A stretch of DNA of 64,000 bases from Candidatus Bipolaricaulota bacterium (GCA_028278555.1 JANQEA010000079.1:186001-250000), one strand, 5' to 3'. Positions 38,501-47,299 are shown, counted from the first letter of the stretch. Notes: generated from the sequence alone by a model not told the origin. Translations and numbers: made by a program.

Positions 38501-39100
38501 TCATCCCCTGAGCTTTCGGGCCTTGCGGGGGCTTCGACTCCGACGAGCACCGCACTCTGCGAAAAGGGTGACGGCGGCTACCCAGCCAGCGGCCGCCACT
38601 CCGAGAGCAGCTTTCACCGCAATCGAAGCGCTAGACGTTTGCTCTCCGGAGATGATGGCCTTGTGGATTGCATAGGCTAGGAAGCCTGTCGCAGGGAGAA
38701 GCACCGGAACCGACCAGATTCCCAGCATCGCACTGGCCCAGAGCCGCCGCCCCTTCTGCGACGTATGGAGGAACCGTTCCCAGCCCAATACGGGCTGTCT
38801 GTATCGCTCCTCAGTCTTCGAGTAGATCCGGGATTCGGTGTATGTGGCTGAGAGTGCTACGTACCTCTCATGCCGGAAGTAGGATGCGCAAAGGCTTGAG
38901 AAAGCTGTCGAGATCGCTGCAAGCGCCATCACCTGTGTTGCGGACGTCCACTTTGCGAACTCGGCACTTGTGATGAATGCACTCGTTCCTGCTATCAACA
39001 CGACTGCGAAACTGAGGATGTTCTGAGCCAGCCTGAACCTTGCCAGCGATTCCGTACGGAGTGTCTTGAATTCCTCCGCCCACCAATGCTCGGGATCCAT
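38501..39100 (-). CDS. Four-helix membrane protein (island gene 2)
   Basis: 199 residues after GGAGGAAG. Two membrane helices at about 25-46 and 55-75 are followed by a soluble stretch (RHERYVALSATYTESRIYSKTEERYR), then two more helices at about 120-145 and 160-182. The double-helix-plus-helical-linker layout recalls SLATT-type proteins in outline only. Basic C-terminus. Function unknown. Confidence 0.58.
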   Translation of the reverse strand: MDPEHWWAEEFKTLRTESLARFRLAQNILSFAVVLIAGTSAFITSAEFAKWTSATQVMALAAISTAFSSLCASYFRHERYVALSATYTESRIYSKTEERYRQPVLGWERFLHTSQKGRRLWASAMLGIWSVPVLLPATGFLAYAIHKAIISGEQTSSASIAVKAALGVAAAGWVAAVTLFAECGARRSRSPRKARKLRG

Positions 39101-39148
39101 TCTTCCTCCTACGAATGAGGATAACAGGAGAGACGTGGATGGGGTAAT

Positions 39149-39547
39149 CTACTCGTCGGAAGTGAGGTCCGAATCCCCTCCCTGAATACTTGGTAGTTGC
39201 TTGTGACCTAGATCGCGGCGGATCTTCTCGATCTCGAGCTGCATGCGTTCGATCTCGAGTTCTCGTTGGATCTTCTCGAGCCTTTCGTGCTTCCACATCC
39301 GCACGTTCGTGGAGACAACCCCAATCAGAGAAGTGACTGTGGCCGCAGTTGCAAGGACGAGTGCCAAGACCTCCGGGTACGAGCCGCCCCCACCAGCGGC
39401 AACTGGAAGGAAGAGCCTGCGAAACTCGACGTAGAGGAGGACAGCTGCAAAGGGCGCGAATACTGCAAAGACCAGGGCGAAAACAGTTCTCCAGATCCGC
39501 AGTTCCTGGTACGGAGTGTCTGGCTTCGGCTTCCCGCCTCGTCTCAT
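39149..39547 (-). CDS. Two-helix membrane protein with coiled coil (island gene 1)
   Basis: 132 residues. Two membrane helices lie at about 20-45 and 60-85. A charged coiled coil follows (RLEKIQRELEIERMQLEIEK) and an acidic tail. The ribosome site is weak (GGTGAGACA). First gene of the island in transcription order. Function unknown. Confidence 0.55.
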   Translation of the reverse strand: MRRGGKPKPDTPYQELRIWRTVFALVFAVFAPFAAVLLYVEFRRLFLPVAAGGGGSYPEVLALVLATAATVTSLIGVVSTNVRMWKHERLEKIQRELEIERMQLEIEKIRRDLGHKQLPSIQGGDSDLTSDE

Positions 39548-39673
39548 TGTCTCACCACGGCAGCGACAGAGATCCTCCAGGATAGCAGGAGATGTGGAAG
39601 AGGGGCAATACGCCTCAAACCCGATTGAAAACCCAGCATAGGAGGTCGGCGCTCTCTAGTGGCCGATAAACAT

Positions 39674-40121
39674 GACATCTGACCGGTTGATCAGCGGCGG
39701 AATCGTCCCCGCCGGAGGGACTGCCAGAGGGTCACCGGAATCCCGCGACGCCGGAACGGGAAGACGAGGATCAGCCCGGCGATGAAGCCGCCGATGTGCG
39801 CGAACCAGGCGACACCGCTCGAGCTGCCGAGGGAGCCGGCTCCGCTGATCACCTGGAGGATGAACCAGAACCCGAGCAGGAAGACCGCGGGCACAGCCAC
39901 CAAGCGGAGGAAGAAGAAGATCGGGATGAGCGTCAACACCCTCGCGTACGGGTAGAGCATGAAGTAGGCGGCGAGGACGCCGGCGATCGCTCCGGACGCG
40001 CCGACCAGCGGGACGGAGCTCCCCGGCCCGATCGCGATCTGCGCCAGCGACGCCAGTGCGCCGCAGAGCAGATAGAAGATCAGAAAGCGCACCGGGCCCA
40101 TCGCGTCTTCGACGTTGTCGC
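39674..40121 (-). repeat. Direct repeat B: 3' part of the intact rhomboid gene
   Basis: This is the intact partner of the repeat at 37470-37838. It starts 17 bases beyond the rhomboid stop codon and extends about 430 bases into the gene. The repeat pair encloses about 1.8 kb. Confidence 0.85.
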
Positions 40122-40566
40122 CGAAGATCCAGAGGTAGAGCATGTTCCCGAGGACGTGGAGGATGCTCCCATGAAGGAACATCGCCGAGATGAGCGTCAG
40201 CCAGATCGGCACCGGAATCGCCGGCGGGAGGTCCTGCCCGCCGAGGAGCTCGGCCGGAACGAGGGCGTACTGCATCAGGAACCAGTCGTCCTGCCCGATC
40301 GGATAGGTCCAGACGGACCCGGAGATCCGAGACGTCGATCGGAGGTTCTTCTGAAGCTCCGAGGCGCCGTAGTACAGGTCGAAGATCGGCGGAGGGACGT
40401 GCTCGGCCTGGAGCCAGGCGATCCGCTCGTCCTGCCAGTCGTCCCAGAGCGGCTCCTGCGTGCCGAGATAGCCCTGGTAGAGGAAGACGAGCAGGTTGAT
40501 CACGATCAGCGAGACGGTGACGACAGGGAATCGCCGGCTTCGGATCATGTCGCGAATCGGGATCAT
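39691..40566 (-). CDS. Rhomboid intramembrane serine protease
   Basis: 291 residues from the ATG at 40566; an upstream in-frame start at 40602 adds 12 residues without a signal. The membrane core holds MFLHGSILHVLGNMLYLWIFG (rhomboid HxxxN region), GASGAIAG with the catalytic Ser, and AHIGGFIAG with the catalytic His. A long loop follows the first helix. It cleaves membrane proteins in the inner membrane; substrates unknown. Its 3' half is duplicated at 37.5 kb. Confidence 0.92.
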   Translation of the reverse strand: MIPIRDMIRSRRFPVVTVSLIVINLLVFLYQGYLGTQEPLWDDWQDERIAWLQAEHVPPPIFDLYYGASELQKNLRSTSRISGSVWTYPIGQDDWFLMQYALVPAELLGGQDLPPAIPVPIWLTLISAMFLHGSILHVLGNMLYLWIFGDNVEDAMGPVRFLIFYLLCGALASLAQIAIGPGSSVPLVGASGAIAGVLAAYFMLYPYARVLTLIPIFFFLRLVAVPAVFLLGFWFILQVISGAGSLGSSSGVAWFAHIGGFIAGLILVFPFRRRGIPVTLWQSLRRGRFRR

Positions 40567-40606
40567 GCCTCGATGGTATCGTCGCGACGTGCAACCAGGC
40601 AAGGAA

Positions 40607-40634
40607 TTGATCTTCGGGGCGCCCCGATTACACT
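40607..40634 (+). promoter_or_regulatory. Promoter for the M42 peptidase operon
   Basis: TTGATC and TACACT are 16 bases apart, about 20 bases before the start codon at 40656, leaving room for the AAAGGAGG ribosome site. Confidence 0.55.
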
Positions 40635-40655
40635 CTTCGGCGCAAAGGAGGCCGG

Positions 40656-41687
40656 ATGGAGCTACTGAAGAGGCTGTGCGAGGCGCCGGGGATTCCAGGC
40701 TACGAGGCGAAGGTCCGGACGATCGTCGAGGAGGATCTCGAGGGGTATGTCGATTCGATCGAGACCGATGCGTTGGGGAACGTGATCGCGCATCGGTCGG
40801 GCGAAGGGCCGGTCGTCGTCCTCGCCGGACACATGGACGAGATCGGGTTCTTTGTCAGCCACATCGAGGAGAAGACGGGCTTCCTCCGGATCAACCCGGT
40901 CGGCGGATTCGATCCGATCAACCTGGTTGCGCAGCGGGTCGTCGTCCATACCGAGACCGGCGATTTGGTCGGCTGCATCGGGAGGAAGGCGGTCCACATC
41001 CTGACGGACGAGGAGAAGAAGAAGCCGCTCGAAGTCCGCGACCTGTTCGTCGACGTCGGCCTACCGGTCGAGAAGGTCGCCGCGACGGTCCGGATCGGCG
41101 ATTCGGTGACTCTCCGGCAGGACTTCGTCGAGCTCGGCGACCTCGTCTCGTGCAAGGCGCTCGACGATCGCGCCGGCGTCTACGTCGGCATGGAAGCGAT
41201 CAAGCGGGCGAAGAATCCGGCCTGCGACCTCTACTTCGTCGGAACGACGCAGGAGGAGGTCGGCTTGCGCGGTGCGCAGGTCGCCGGATTCGCGACCCGG
41301 CCGCAGATCGGGATCGCTCTCGACGTGACGATCGCCGCCGACACGCCGAGCGTCGAGCCGAAGGATCGTGTGACGCAGCTCGGGAAGGGCGTCGCGATCA
41401 AGGTCCGCGACTCGGCGTCGATCTCTCATCCGGCCCTCGTCCGCGCGATGCGGCGGATCGCCGAGGAGAACGGGATCCCTTATCAGATGGAAATCCTCCC
41501 TCGCGGAGGAACCGACGCCGGCGCGCTCCAGATGGCGCAGGAGGGCGCGGCGGTGATCACGCTGTCGATCCCCACCCGCTACGTCCATTCGGTCGTCGAA
41601 GCGCTCCATCCGGACGACCTCGAGGCGACGATCCAACTCCTCGTCGCGTTCATCGAGAACGCCGACAAGATCGACCTGGCCGGATGA
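40656..41687 (+). CDS. M42-family metalloaminopeptidase
   Basis: 343 residues after AAAGGAGG. The metal ligands are visible in order: AGHMDEIGFFV (His), KALDDRAGVY (bridging Asp), TTQEEVGLRG (catalytic Glu and a ligand Glu), ALDVT (Asp) and TRYVHS (His). The N-terminal APGIPGYE is typical. Family members are cytosolic tetrahedral dodecamers that trim short peptides. The stop overlaps the next start by 4 bases. Confidence 0.93.
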   Translation: MELLKRLCEAPGIPGYEAKVRTIVEEDLEGYVDSIETDALGNVIAHRSGEGPVVVLAGHMDEIGFFVSHIEEKTGFLRINPVGGFDPINLVAQRVVVHTETGDLVGCIGRKAVHILTDEEKKKPLEVRDLFVDVGLPVEKVAATVRIGDSVTLRQDFVELGDLVSCKALDDRAGVYVGMEAIKRAKNPACDLYFVGTTQEEVGLRGAQVAGFATRPQIGIALDVTIAADTPSVEPKDRVTQLGKGVAIKVRDSASISHPALVRAMRRIAEENGIPYQMEILPRGGTDAGALQMAQEGAAVITLSIPTRYVHSVVEALHPDDLEATIQLLVAFIENADKIDLAG

Positions 41688-43054
41688 GCACGCGAACGCT
41701 CTTCGCCGACTTCGATCTCGTCGCGACGATGGACGCCGCCGGCCGCGAGCTGAAGGGCGGCTACGTCCTCGTCGAGGGGAACCGGATCGTCGATGTCGGC
41801 GAGGATCCGACCGGAATCGAGGCCGACGAGACCGTCCGCGGGTCCGGGAAGGTGCTGCTGCCCGGCTTGGTCAACACGCACCATCACCTCTACCAGGCGC
41901 TCTTCCGGAACGTCCCCGGCGCGTCGGAGGCGAAGCTCTTCGACTGGCTCGTCTTCCTCTACGAGCGCTGGAAGGGCCTCGGCGAGGAGGCGATGCGCGT
42001 CGCCTCGACGATCGCCTGCAGCGAGATGCTCCTCTCCGGCGCGACGACGACGACCGATCACTGCTACCTCTATCCCCGCGACGGCGGGAACATCCTCGCC
42101 GCCGACATCGAAGGGGCGCAGCAGGCCGGGATCCGGTTCCATCCGTGCCGCGGATCGATGTCGCTGTCGAAGAAGGACGGCGGCCTCCCGCCTGATTCGG
42201 TCGTCCAGACCGAGGACGAGATCCTGAGCGACTGCCAGCGGATGATCGAGGCCTATCACGACCCGGAGCCGCTGGCGATGCTCCGGATTGCCCTCGCCCC
42301 GTGCTCGCCGTTCTCGGTGACGGCCGACCTGATGCGCCAATCAGTGATCCTCGCCGAGGAGAGCGGCGTCCTCCTCCACACGCACCTTGCCGAGACCGAG
42401 GATGAAGAAACCTTCTGCCTCCGGACGTCGGGCTTGCGGCCGGTCGATCTGATGGAGGATCTCGGATGGCTTCGCGAGGACGTCTGGTTCGCGCATATGG
42501 TCGTCCTCAACGAGGCCGACATCGCGAAGCTGTCGGCGGCGAAGGTCGGGATGGCGCACTGCCCGAGCTCGAACATGACCCTCGGATCGGGGATCGCGCC
42601 GGTGACCGAGATGAAGGACACCGGGATCAAAATCGGGATTGCGCTCGACGGGTCGGCGAGCAACGATACGTCGAACATGATCCGCGAGGTCCGGCAGGCG
42701 ATGCTCCTCCAGCGCGTCAAGTACGGCGCCGATGCGCTTAGCGCCCGTGAGGCGCTCCGGATGGCGACCGTCGGCGGCGCGCAGGTCCTCCACCGCGAGG
42801 ACGAAATCGGATCGATCGAGCCCGGAAAGGCGGCCGATCTGATCGCGTTCGATCTGAACGACATCGCGTTCGCCGGTGCGCATGCCGATCCGCTGGCGGC
42901 GATCGTCCATTGCGCCGCCGATCGGGTCGACTTCGCGATGGTCAACGGCGAGTGGCGCGTCCGCGGCGGGCAGCTCGTCGACGAGTCGATCCTCGATCTG
43001 ATCCCGATCCACAACCGCTTCTCGAAGGAGCTGACCCAGGGCCAGGGGGCATGA
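41684..43054 (+). CDS. Amidohydrolase, 8-oxoguanine deaminase-like
   Basis: 456 residues. The TIM-barrel amidohydrolase ligands are NTHHHLYQALFRN, HTHLAETEDEE, AHCPSSNM and ALDGSASND. The spacing and the HHLYQ phrase match the COG0402 8-oxoguanine deaminase/TRZ-ATZ branch. Probable purine or related heterocycle deaminase. It sits between a peptidase and a ubiquitin-fold protein in one operon. Confidence 0.82.
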   Translation: MSTRTLFADFDLVATMDAAGRELKGGYVLVEGNRIVDVGEDPTGIEADETVRGSGKVLLPGLVNTHHHLYQALFRNVPGASEAKLFDWLVFLYERWKGLGEEAMRVASTIACSEMLLSGATTTTDHCYLYPRDGGNILAADIEGAQQAGIRFHPCRGSMSLSKKDGGLPPDSVVQTEDEILSDCQRMIEAYHDPEPLAMLRIALAPCSPFSVTADLMRQSVILAEESGVLLHTHLAETEDEETFCLRTSGLRPVDLMEDLGWLREDVWFAHMVVLNEADIAKLSAAKVGMAHCPSSNMTLGSGIAPVTEMKDTGIKIGIALDGSASNDTSNMIREVRQAMLLQRVKYGADALSAREALRMATVGGAQVLHREDEIGSIEPGKAADLIAFDLNDIAFAGAHADPLAAIVHCAADRVDFAMVNGEWRVRGGQLVDESILDLIPIHNRFSKELTQGQGA

Positions 43055-43055
43055 C

Positions 43056-43337
43056 ATGAAGATCTCCGTCGAGATCGGGTTCTCGTTCAAACGCGAACTC
43101 GACGACGACTACCGGACACTCGAACTCCCGGACGGCGCCACCGTCTACAGTGCGATGACGGAGCTCGGGCGGCGGTATCCGGCGATCGAGCGGCGGCTCT
43201 TCGACGAGAACGGCGAGGTCCGTCGAAACATCAACGCGCTGATCAATGGCGGGAACGTTCAGTTCCGGCAGCGGTTCGAGACGATCCTGATTGACGGGGA
43301 TCGGCTGTCGATCCTCCCTCCGGTCGGCGGCGGCTAG
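43056..43337 (+). CDS. MoaD/ThiS-like ubiquitin-fold protein
   Basis: 93 residues, beginning one base after the amidohydrolase stop. It ends in a flexible LPPVGGG, so it has the C-terminal diglycine used for thiocarboxylation. The body has the beta-grasp pattern (LPDGATVYSAMTELGRRYPAIERRLF, ILIDGDRLSILPPV). Sulfur carrier for molybdopterin or thiamin-type synthesis is the default idea, but no partner enzymes lie nearby, so the role is open. Confidence 0.72.
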   Translation: MKISVEIGFSFKRELDDDYRTLELPDGATVYSAMTELGRRYPAIERRLFDENGEVRRNINALINGGNVQFRQRFETILIDGDRLSILPPVGGG

Positions 43338-43683
43338 CCCGGGAACTCGCTGTGCAAGTTCCTCACGGTTTCTCGATCGCTTCGGTCGCGGAACACGCAG
43401 TTGGTGCGGCACCCACATCAGCTCACGCGTCGAGAGAAAGAAGACGTCGAAATGGCCCCTCAAAGGGCTCGGCTGGAGAGTTCCGAGGGTTTCCTCGATT
43501 CTCCCCAGCCGGTGTGGTGGCTATCCGCAAGGAGGTTTAGCGGAAGAGCGGCATTTCTGCTGCCGAGATCCAGAATGCCGTTTCGATGTGTGTTCTTTGT
43601 GAAGACGAAATGTGCATCCAGTGAGGCGACAGGATTCACTAGAAGTCGGCAGCGCCGGCCGGATCGCACGAGGGGACGGCGCT
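43338..43683. other. Gap of about 345 bases without a supported gene
   Basis: A GGAACT/AGTTCC stem lies right after the MoaD-like gene (about 43342-43362) but has no T tract. Open frames here have no ribosome site and no recognisable product. The stretch may be decayed coding sequence; nothing specific can be claimed. Confidence 0.4.
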
Positions 43684-44103
43684 TCAGCTGGCGTCCTCGG
43701 ACGAATGTGAAGAGGCTTCCTCGGCTTTCTCACGAACGCGTGAATCGAATCGATCGGCATCGATGATGAACCGTTCGTGCGTCGCCCGGCCGATCGGCTC
43801 GATCTCATCGCACGCCTCCACCTCGAACCGGAGCCGCCGACGATCGATCTCGACGAGCGTCGCGGTCACCGTCACGCGCATTCCCGGCGGCGTCGCCGCG
43901 AGGTGCTGGAGGTCGATCGACGTGCCGACCGTCTTCTGCTCTGGCGGGAGGATCCCGTCGACCATCGTCCGCGCGCACTCCTCGCAGAAGCCGACGAGGA
44001 CCGGCGTGGCGAGGACGTCGACCAGGCCGCTCCCGAACGCGCTCGCGAGGTGCTCCGCCTCGACGGTCCAGGACATCGTGTGGGTCGTTCCGAGTTCGAT
44101 CAT
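43684..44103 (-). CDS. Hotdog-fold thioesterase
   Basis: 139 residues. The segments VLATPVLVGFCEECARTMV, GTSIDLQHLAATPPGM and ATHERFII are those of the FlK-like/PaaI-like thioesterase family, which hydrolyses acyl-CoA thioesters. It follows the nitrilase gene by 6 bases and is the final gene of the long minus-strand run. The C-terminal 15 residues are rich in Ser/Asp/Glu and not conserved. Confidence 0.78.
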   Translation of the reverse strand: MIELGTTHTMSWTVEAEHLASAFGSGLVDVLATPVLVGFCEECARTMVDGILPPEQKTVGTSIDLQHLAATPPGMRVTVTATLVEIDRRRLRFEVEACDEIEPIGRATHERFIIDADRFDSRVREKAEEASSHSSEDAS

Positions 44104-44109
44104 GGATTC

Positions 44110-44901
44110 CTAGAGCTTGTACTGGTCCGGCCGACGGTCGCCGAGCACGTCGTTCCAATCGGTGATCCGCTTGTTTCGGGCCCGTTCGACGTCGATGTCG
44201 GCCACGAAGACGCCGACGTCCGTCTGCGACAGACGACCGATCACCTCTCCATCCGGGCCGATGATCTGGCTCTGACCGGTGTAGGTGAGCGATTCCGACG
44301 TTCGTGCTTCGGTCCCGACCCGGTTGGCGGTCGCGGTGAAGACGCCGTTCTCGAGCGCGCGGATCGTCATCGTCCGCTGCGCCAGGTCAGGCAGAACAAG
44401 GTTCGCCGGGTGACAGATGATGTCCGCACCTTGAAGCGCGAGGCTCCGGGCCGACTCGGGGAAGAGGTGATCGAAGCAGACCATCATCCCGATTCGCGCG
44501 ATCCCGAGATCGATTACCGGGAACGACCGGTCACCGGGCGTGAAGTGCTCCTTCTCGGCGCAGAAGAGGTGGACCTTCCGATAGCAGGCGAGGAACCCAT
44601 CCGGCCCGACGAGGATGGCCGAGTTGTAGAGATGGTCGCCGTCTTGCTCCGGCAAACCTGCCACGATGTGGCACCCGTGCCGATGGGCGTGTTCTACGAG
44701 CGCCTCGGTCGTGGAACCGCCAGGGACTCGCTCCGCGAGTTCCCGGACTTCGGCTGTGTCGACGAACTGGTATCCCGTCGCGAAGAGTTCAGGGAGGATC
44801 CAGAGGTCTGCGCGTTCCTGACCGATCAGATCGAGAGCTTCCGCGATGTTTCGATCGACTTCTCCAAAGACAGGACTCGTCTGAGCGATTCCGATGCGCA
44901 T
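44110..44901 (-). CDS. Carbon-nitrogen (nitrilase-family) hydrolase
   Basis: 263 residues. The catalytic triad is visible: Glu in LPELFATGYQF, Lys in YRKVHLF and Cys in MVCFDHLFPE. The enzyme class hydrolyses amides such as omega-amides or N-carbamoyl compounds; substrate unknown. It lies between an AT-richer gene and the thioesterase. A TACAAT just before the start suggests it might also have its own promoter. Confidence 0.9.
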   Translation of the reverse strand: MRIGIAQTSPVFGEVDRNIAEALDLIGQERADLWILPELFATGYQFVDTAEVRELAERVPGGSTTEALVEHAHRHGCHIVAGLPEQDGDHLYNSAILVGPDGFLACYRKVHLFCAEKEHFTPGDRSFPVIDLGIARIGMMVCFDHLFPESARSLALQGADIICHPANLVLPDLAQRTMTIRALENGVFTATANRVGTEARTSESLTYTGQSQIIGPDGEVIGRLSQTDVGVFVADIDVERARNKRITDWNDVLGDRRPDQYKL

Positions 44902-44914
44902 GGTGGATTGTAGT

Positions 44915-45673
44915 CTATGGCGTTGACTGCTCCAGCATCAACCTGGCAAACTCGCACGCGTTGTGCCATTTCAGCCCTGCCTTTTCGTCCCGTACTTGGC
45001 TGGCATGGTGCGACATGTCATCGACGAGCTTGTTCAATGGGTATCGATCGGCGTTGTCAATGGCTGTCTGGAACCAGTTCACCGCGCAAAGCCGTGGCCC
45101 CTCGTAGTCGGCCGCAGTTGGCGGGGAGTACTCGACCCAATAGCGATTGCTGTCATCGCAGATCTCAGTCGGGAGGGCGCCGCCGACCCAGAGCTGGGCA
45201 CTCTCAATCTGATGTGCTTCAACCATTGAGCTGCCCATATGCAAGTCATGAGTGCGGCTGTCGACATCCAGCACACGAATCCGAAGATTCCCGCAGCCAA
45301 TACCGACTCGCGGCACGTAAGAATTCAACCCGTCCTTGAGCGTACTGAAGAAACCAATCCAGAGGATCACTGCCGCCAAGGCGGTGAGCTTCTCGATTTG
45401 CGCCTTGAGAGAATCCGAAGGACTGCCGAAGACATACGCACTATCGCCGAAGTAGCGACTGAGGCCAAACATCCTCAGAGGATCAGAATCGGAAAGAAGC
45501 TTCTCAGCGATAAGCATCTGGCCAACGAGTCCATCCACAGCGTTTGTCGCCGACAGAGCTACGTCGTCCGATTCCAGCAGATGCTTTATCCCGAGCGCGT
45601 CGACAGATAGAGCTGCGATCTTCTCATGATAGGTGTCTCCGGCGTATCCCGCGCCCGACGAATCAGCCTTCAT
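44915..45673 (-). CDS. Unknown protein, AT-richer insert at the 3' end of an MBL gene
   Basis: 252 residues from the ATG at 45673; a TTG at 45709 is the only alternative, and neither has a clear ribosome site. It resembles no family I recognise. One hydrophobic segment near 80-98 (LTALAAVILWIGFFSTL) may be a membrane helix. Cys and Trp are frequent, and its base use is more AT-rich than the neighbours. It lies where the preceding metallo-beta-lactamase gene has lost its end, so it probably arrived by insertion. Confidence 0.55.
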   Translation of the reverse strand: MKADSSGAGYAGDTYHEKIAALSVDALGIKHLLESDDVALSATNAVDGLVGQMLIAEKLLSDSDPLRMFGLSRYFGDSAYVFGSPSDSLKAQIEKLTALAAVILWIGFFSTLKDGLNSYVPRVGIGCGNLRIRVLDVDSRTHDLHMGSSMVEAHQIESAQLWVGGALPTEICDDSNRYWVEYSPPTAADYEGPRLCAVNWFQTAIDNADRYPLNKLVDDMSHHASQVRDEKAGLKWHNACEFARLMLEQSTP

Positions 45674-45677
45674 GACA

Positions 45678-46499
45678 CTATCGTATTGAGGAGCAATGTG
45701 CGGGACCAATTCCCGGCCATGGGAAGTGGGTGGCGATCAGGAGCGGGTTCGTCCGCTCGATTCGTCCGAGGAGCTGCTTCCGACTCTCGACGGCCTGATC
45801 CGGCAGGCTGTCGCCGATCATCGGCCAGTCGGGATGCTCCATGAAGACCGGGTGCATGAATGCGTCCCCGACGTGGAGGATCGGTGTGTCGCCCAAGGCG
45901 CCATCGGCGCCAGCTACTGATGCCAGCTCGTACGCGGCGTGGCCGGGCCGATGGCCGGGACACGGAACGAAGACGATCCCCTCTGCCACCTCGGTCTCCC
46001 CGTCGCAAGGAATGACCCGGTCGGCGATCCGCGCCGTGAGCGCCTTGAACAGCCGCTGGAGGTGCTTCGGGAGTTCCTCGTAGGTCGCGTCCTCCTGGAG
46101 CGCGGCCCACAAGCCGGCGTCGATCGCGTACCGTGCGTTCGGGTAGGTCAGCTCGCCGTCTCCGACCTGAAGGATCAGCCCGGCGACGTGATCCCGGTCG
46201 ACGTGGGTGATCAGGACGAGATCGACGTCCTCGGGCACCACGTCGAGGATCGCCAGCTGGGCGGTCACCTCGTCGCCATCGATTCCGCCGTCGATCATCA
46301 CGTGTCGGTCCCGGTGGCGGAGATAGCAGCAGGTGTACGAGAACGGGAGCGTCCGATCCTGGTCGAGCTTGTGGTCGTCGTCGAGGAGATCGTTCAGCGA
46401 GTGCGGGTCGTCATCGAGGATCTTGAGGAGCGCGCCCTCAGCTCCTCCATGGGCGAAGAGGTGGATTCTGTCCTCCAATGGCTCTTGCAGCTTGCTCAT
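45678..46499 (-). CDS. Metallo-beta-lactamase-fold hydrolase, 3'-truncated
   Basis: 273 residues. The zinc motif is THVDRDHVAG (HxxxDH, with the family's first His in ITH), with later ligands in CPGHRPGH and HVGDAF. It is closest to the next gene upstream (46496-47287; similar CCYLRHRDRHVMIDGG and ...SRK stretches). Its end diverges after FPWPGIG: the paralogue continues RIEQDGDGYRW, whereas this gene reads PAHCSSIR and stops. It looks truncated by insertion of the gene at 44915, though the active site is intact. Confidence 0.85.
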   Translation of the reverse strand: MSKLQEPLEDRIHLFAHGGAEGALLKILDDDPHSLNDLLDDDHKLDQDRTLPFSYTCCYLRHRDRHVMIDGGIDGDEVTAQLAILDVVPEDVDLVLITHVDRDHVAGLILQVGDGELTYPNARYAIDAGLWAALQEDATYEELPKHLQRLFKALTARIADRVIPCDGETEVAEGIVFVPCPGHRPGHAAYELASVAGADGALGDTPILHVGDAFMHPVFMEHPDWPMIGDSLPDQAVESRKQLLGRIERTNPLLIATHFPWPGIGPAHCSSIR

Positions 46500-47287
46500 A
46501 GCCCCTCCATCCAGCGGTAGCCGTCGCCGTCCTGCTCGATCCGGCCGATCCCGGGGAACGGGCTGTGCGAGCTGAGGATCAACGCGCCGGTCTCGACGGC
46601 GCGGGCGACGAGGGCCTTTCGGCTCTCGACGGCTTGATCGGGAATCGAATCGGTGACGTTCGGCCAGTCGGGATGCTCGGCGAAGAGCGGATGGAAGAAC
46701 GCGTCTCCCGTATGGAGGATCGGCGTGCTGTCAGTCTCCAGCTCGTAGAGCGCGTGCCCGACCCGATGGCCGGGGCTCGGAATCAGGCGGATCCCGTCGA
46801 CGATCTCGGTGGACTCATCCCAGAGTTCCATGTGGTCGTCGAACGTCCTGACGAACTTCCGGAAGAACGGCCGGACCTCCTCGATGAGAGAATCGAGCGT
46901 CTCCGGTTCCCGGAGGTACTCCCAGAGGTCGCGCCCGACCACGTGCTGCGCGTTCGGGTAGGTGAACGAACCGTCCGGCATCAGCAGGCCGGCGACGTGG
47001 TCGCGATCGGTGTGCGTGATCAGGACGAGGTCGATCGCCTCCGGCGGGACGTCGAGCGATTCGAGCGCCCCGGGCGTCGTGTCGGGATCGAACCCGGCGT
47101 CGATCAGGATGTGCTTCCCCCGGTACCGAAGGTAGCAGCAGGTGTAGGCGAACGAGTACTCTGCGCCCTCCTCCAACTGGTGCTCCTCGGCGAGGAACTC
47201 GTTGGCCGAGAGGGTCTCGTCATCGAGGATCCGGATGACCGCTCCCTCGACATCCTCATGGACGAAGCGATGAACGTTTTCCAGCAT
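46496..47287 (-). CDS. Metallo-beta-lactamase-fold hydrolase
   Basis: 263 residues. Zinc motif THTDRDHVAG, further ligands in PSPGHRVGHALYE and HTGDAFFHP, and a C-terminal SSHSPFPGIG. It is the intact partner of the next downstream gene, which its stop overlaps by 4 bases. This pair forms one subtype (starting ...EEHQLEEG...FAYTCCYLRY). Family members hydrolyse lactones, thioesters or phosphodiesters; no substrate can be read. Confidence 0.9.
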   Translation of the reverse strand: MLENVHRFVHEDVEGAVIRILDDETLSANEFLAEEHQLEEGAEYSFAYTCCYLRYRGKHILIDAGFDPDTTPGALESLDVPPEAIDLVLITHTDRDHVAGLLMPDGSFTYPNAQHVVGRDLWEYLREPETLDSLIEEVRPFFRKFVRTFDDHMELWDESTEIVDGIRLIPSPGHRVGHALYELETDSTPILHTGDAFFHPLFAEHPDWPNVTDSIPDQAVESRKALVARAVETGALILSSHSPFPGIGRIEQDGDGYRWMEGL

Positions 47288-47299
47288 CTGCGTGCCTCC

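Noticed and set aside
38501..39100. Naming island gene 2 a SLATT-domain protein
   Set aside because: Only the helix layout is similar; no diagnostic residues could be matched.
43401..43766. Frames in the 43.4-43.7 kb gap as a gene
   Set aside because: No ribosome site, no family resemblance, and overlap with the end of the thioesterase gene.
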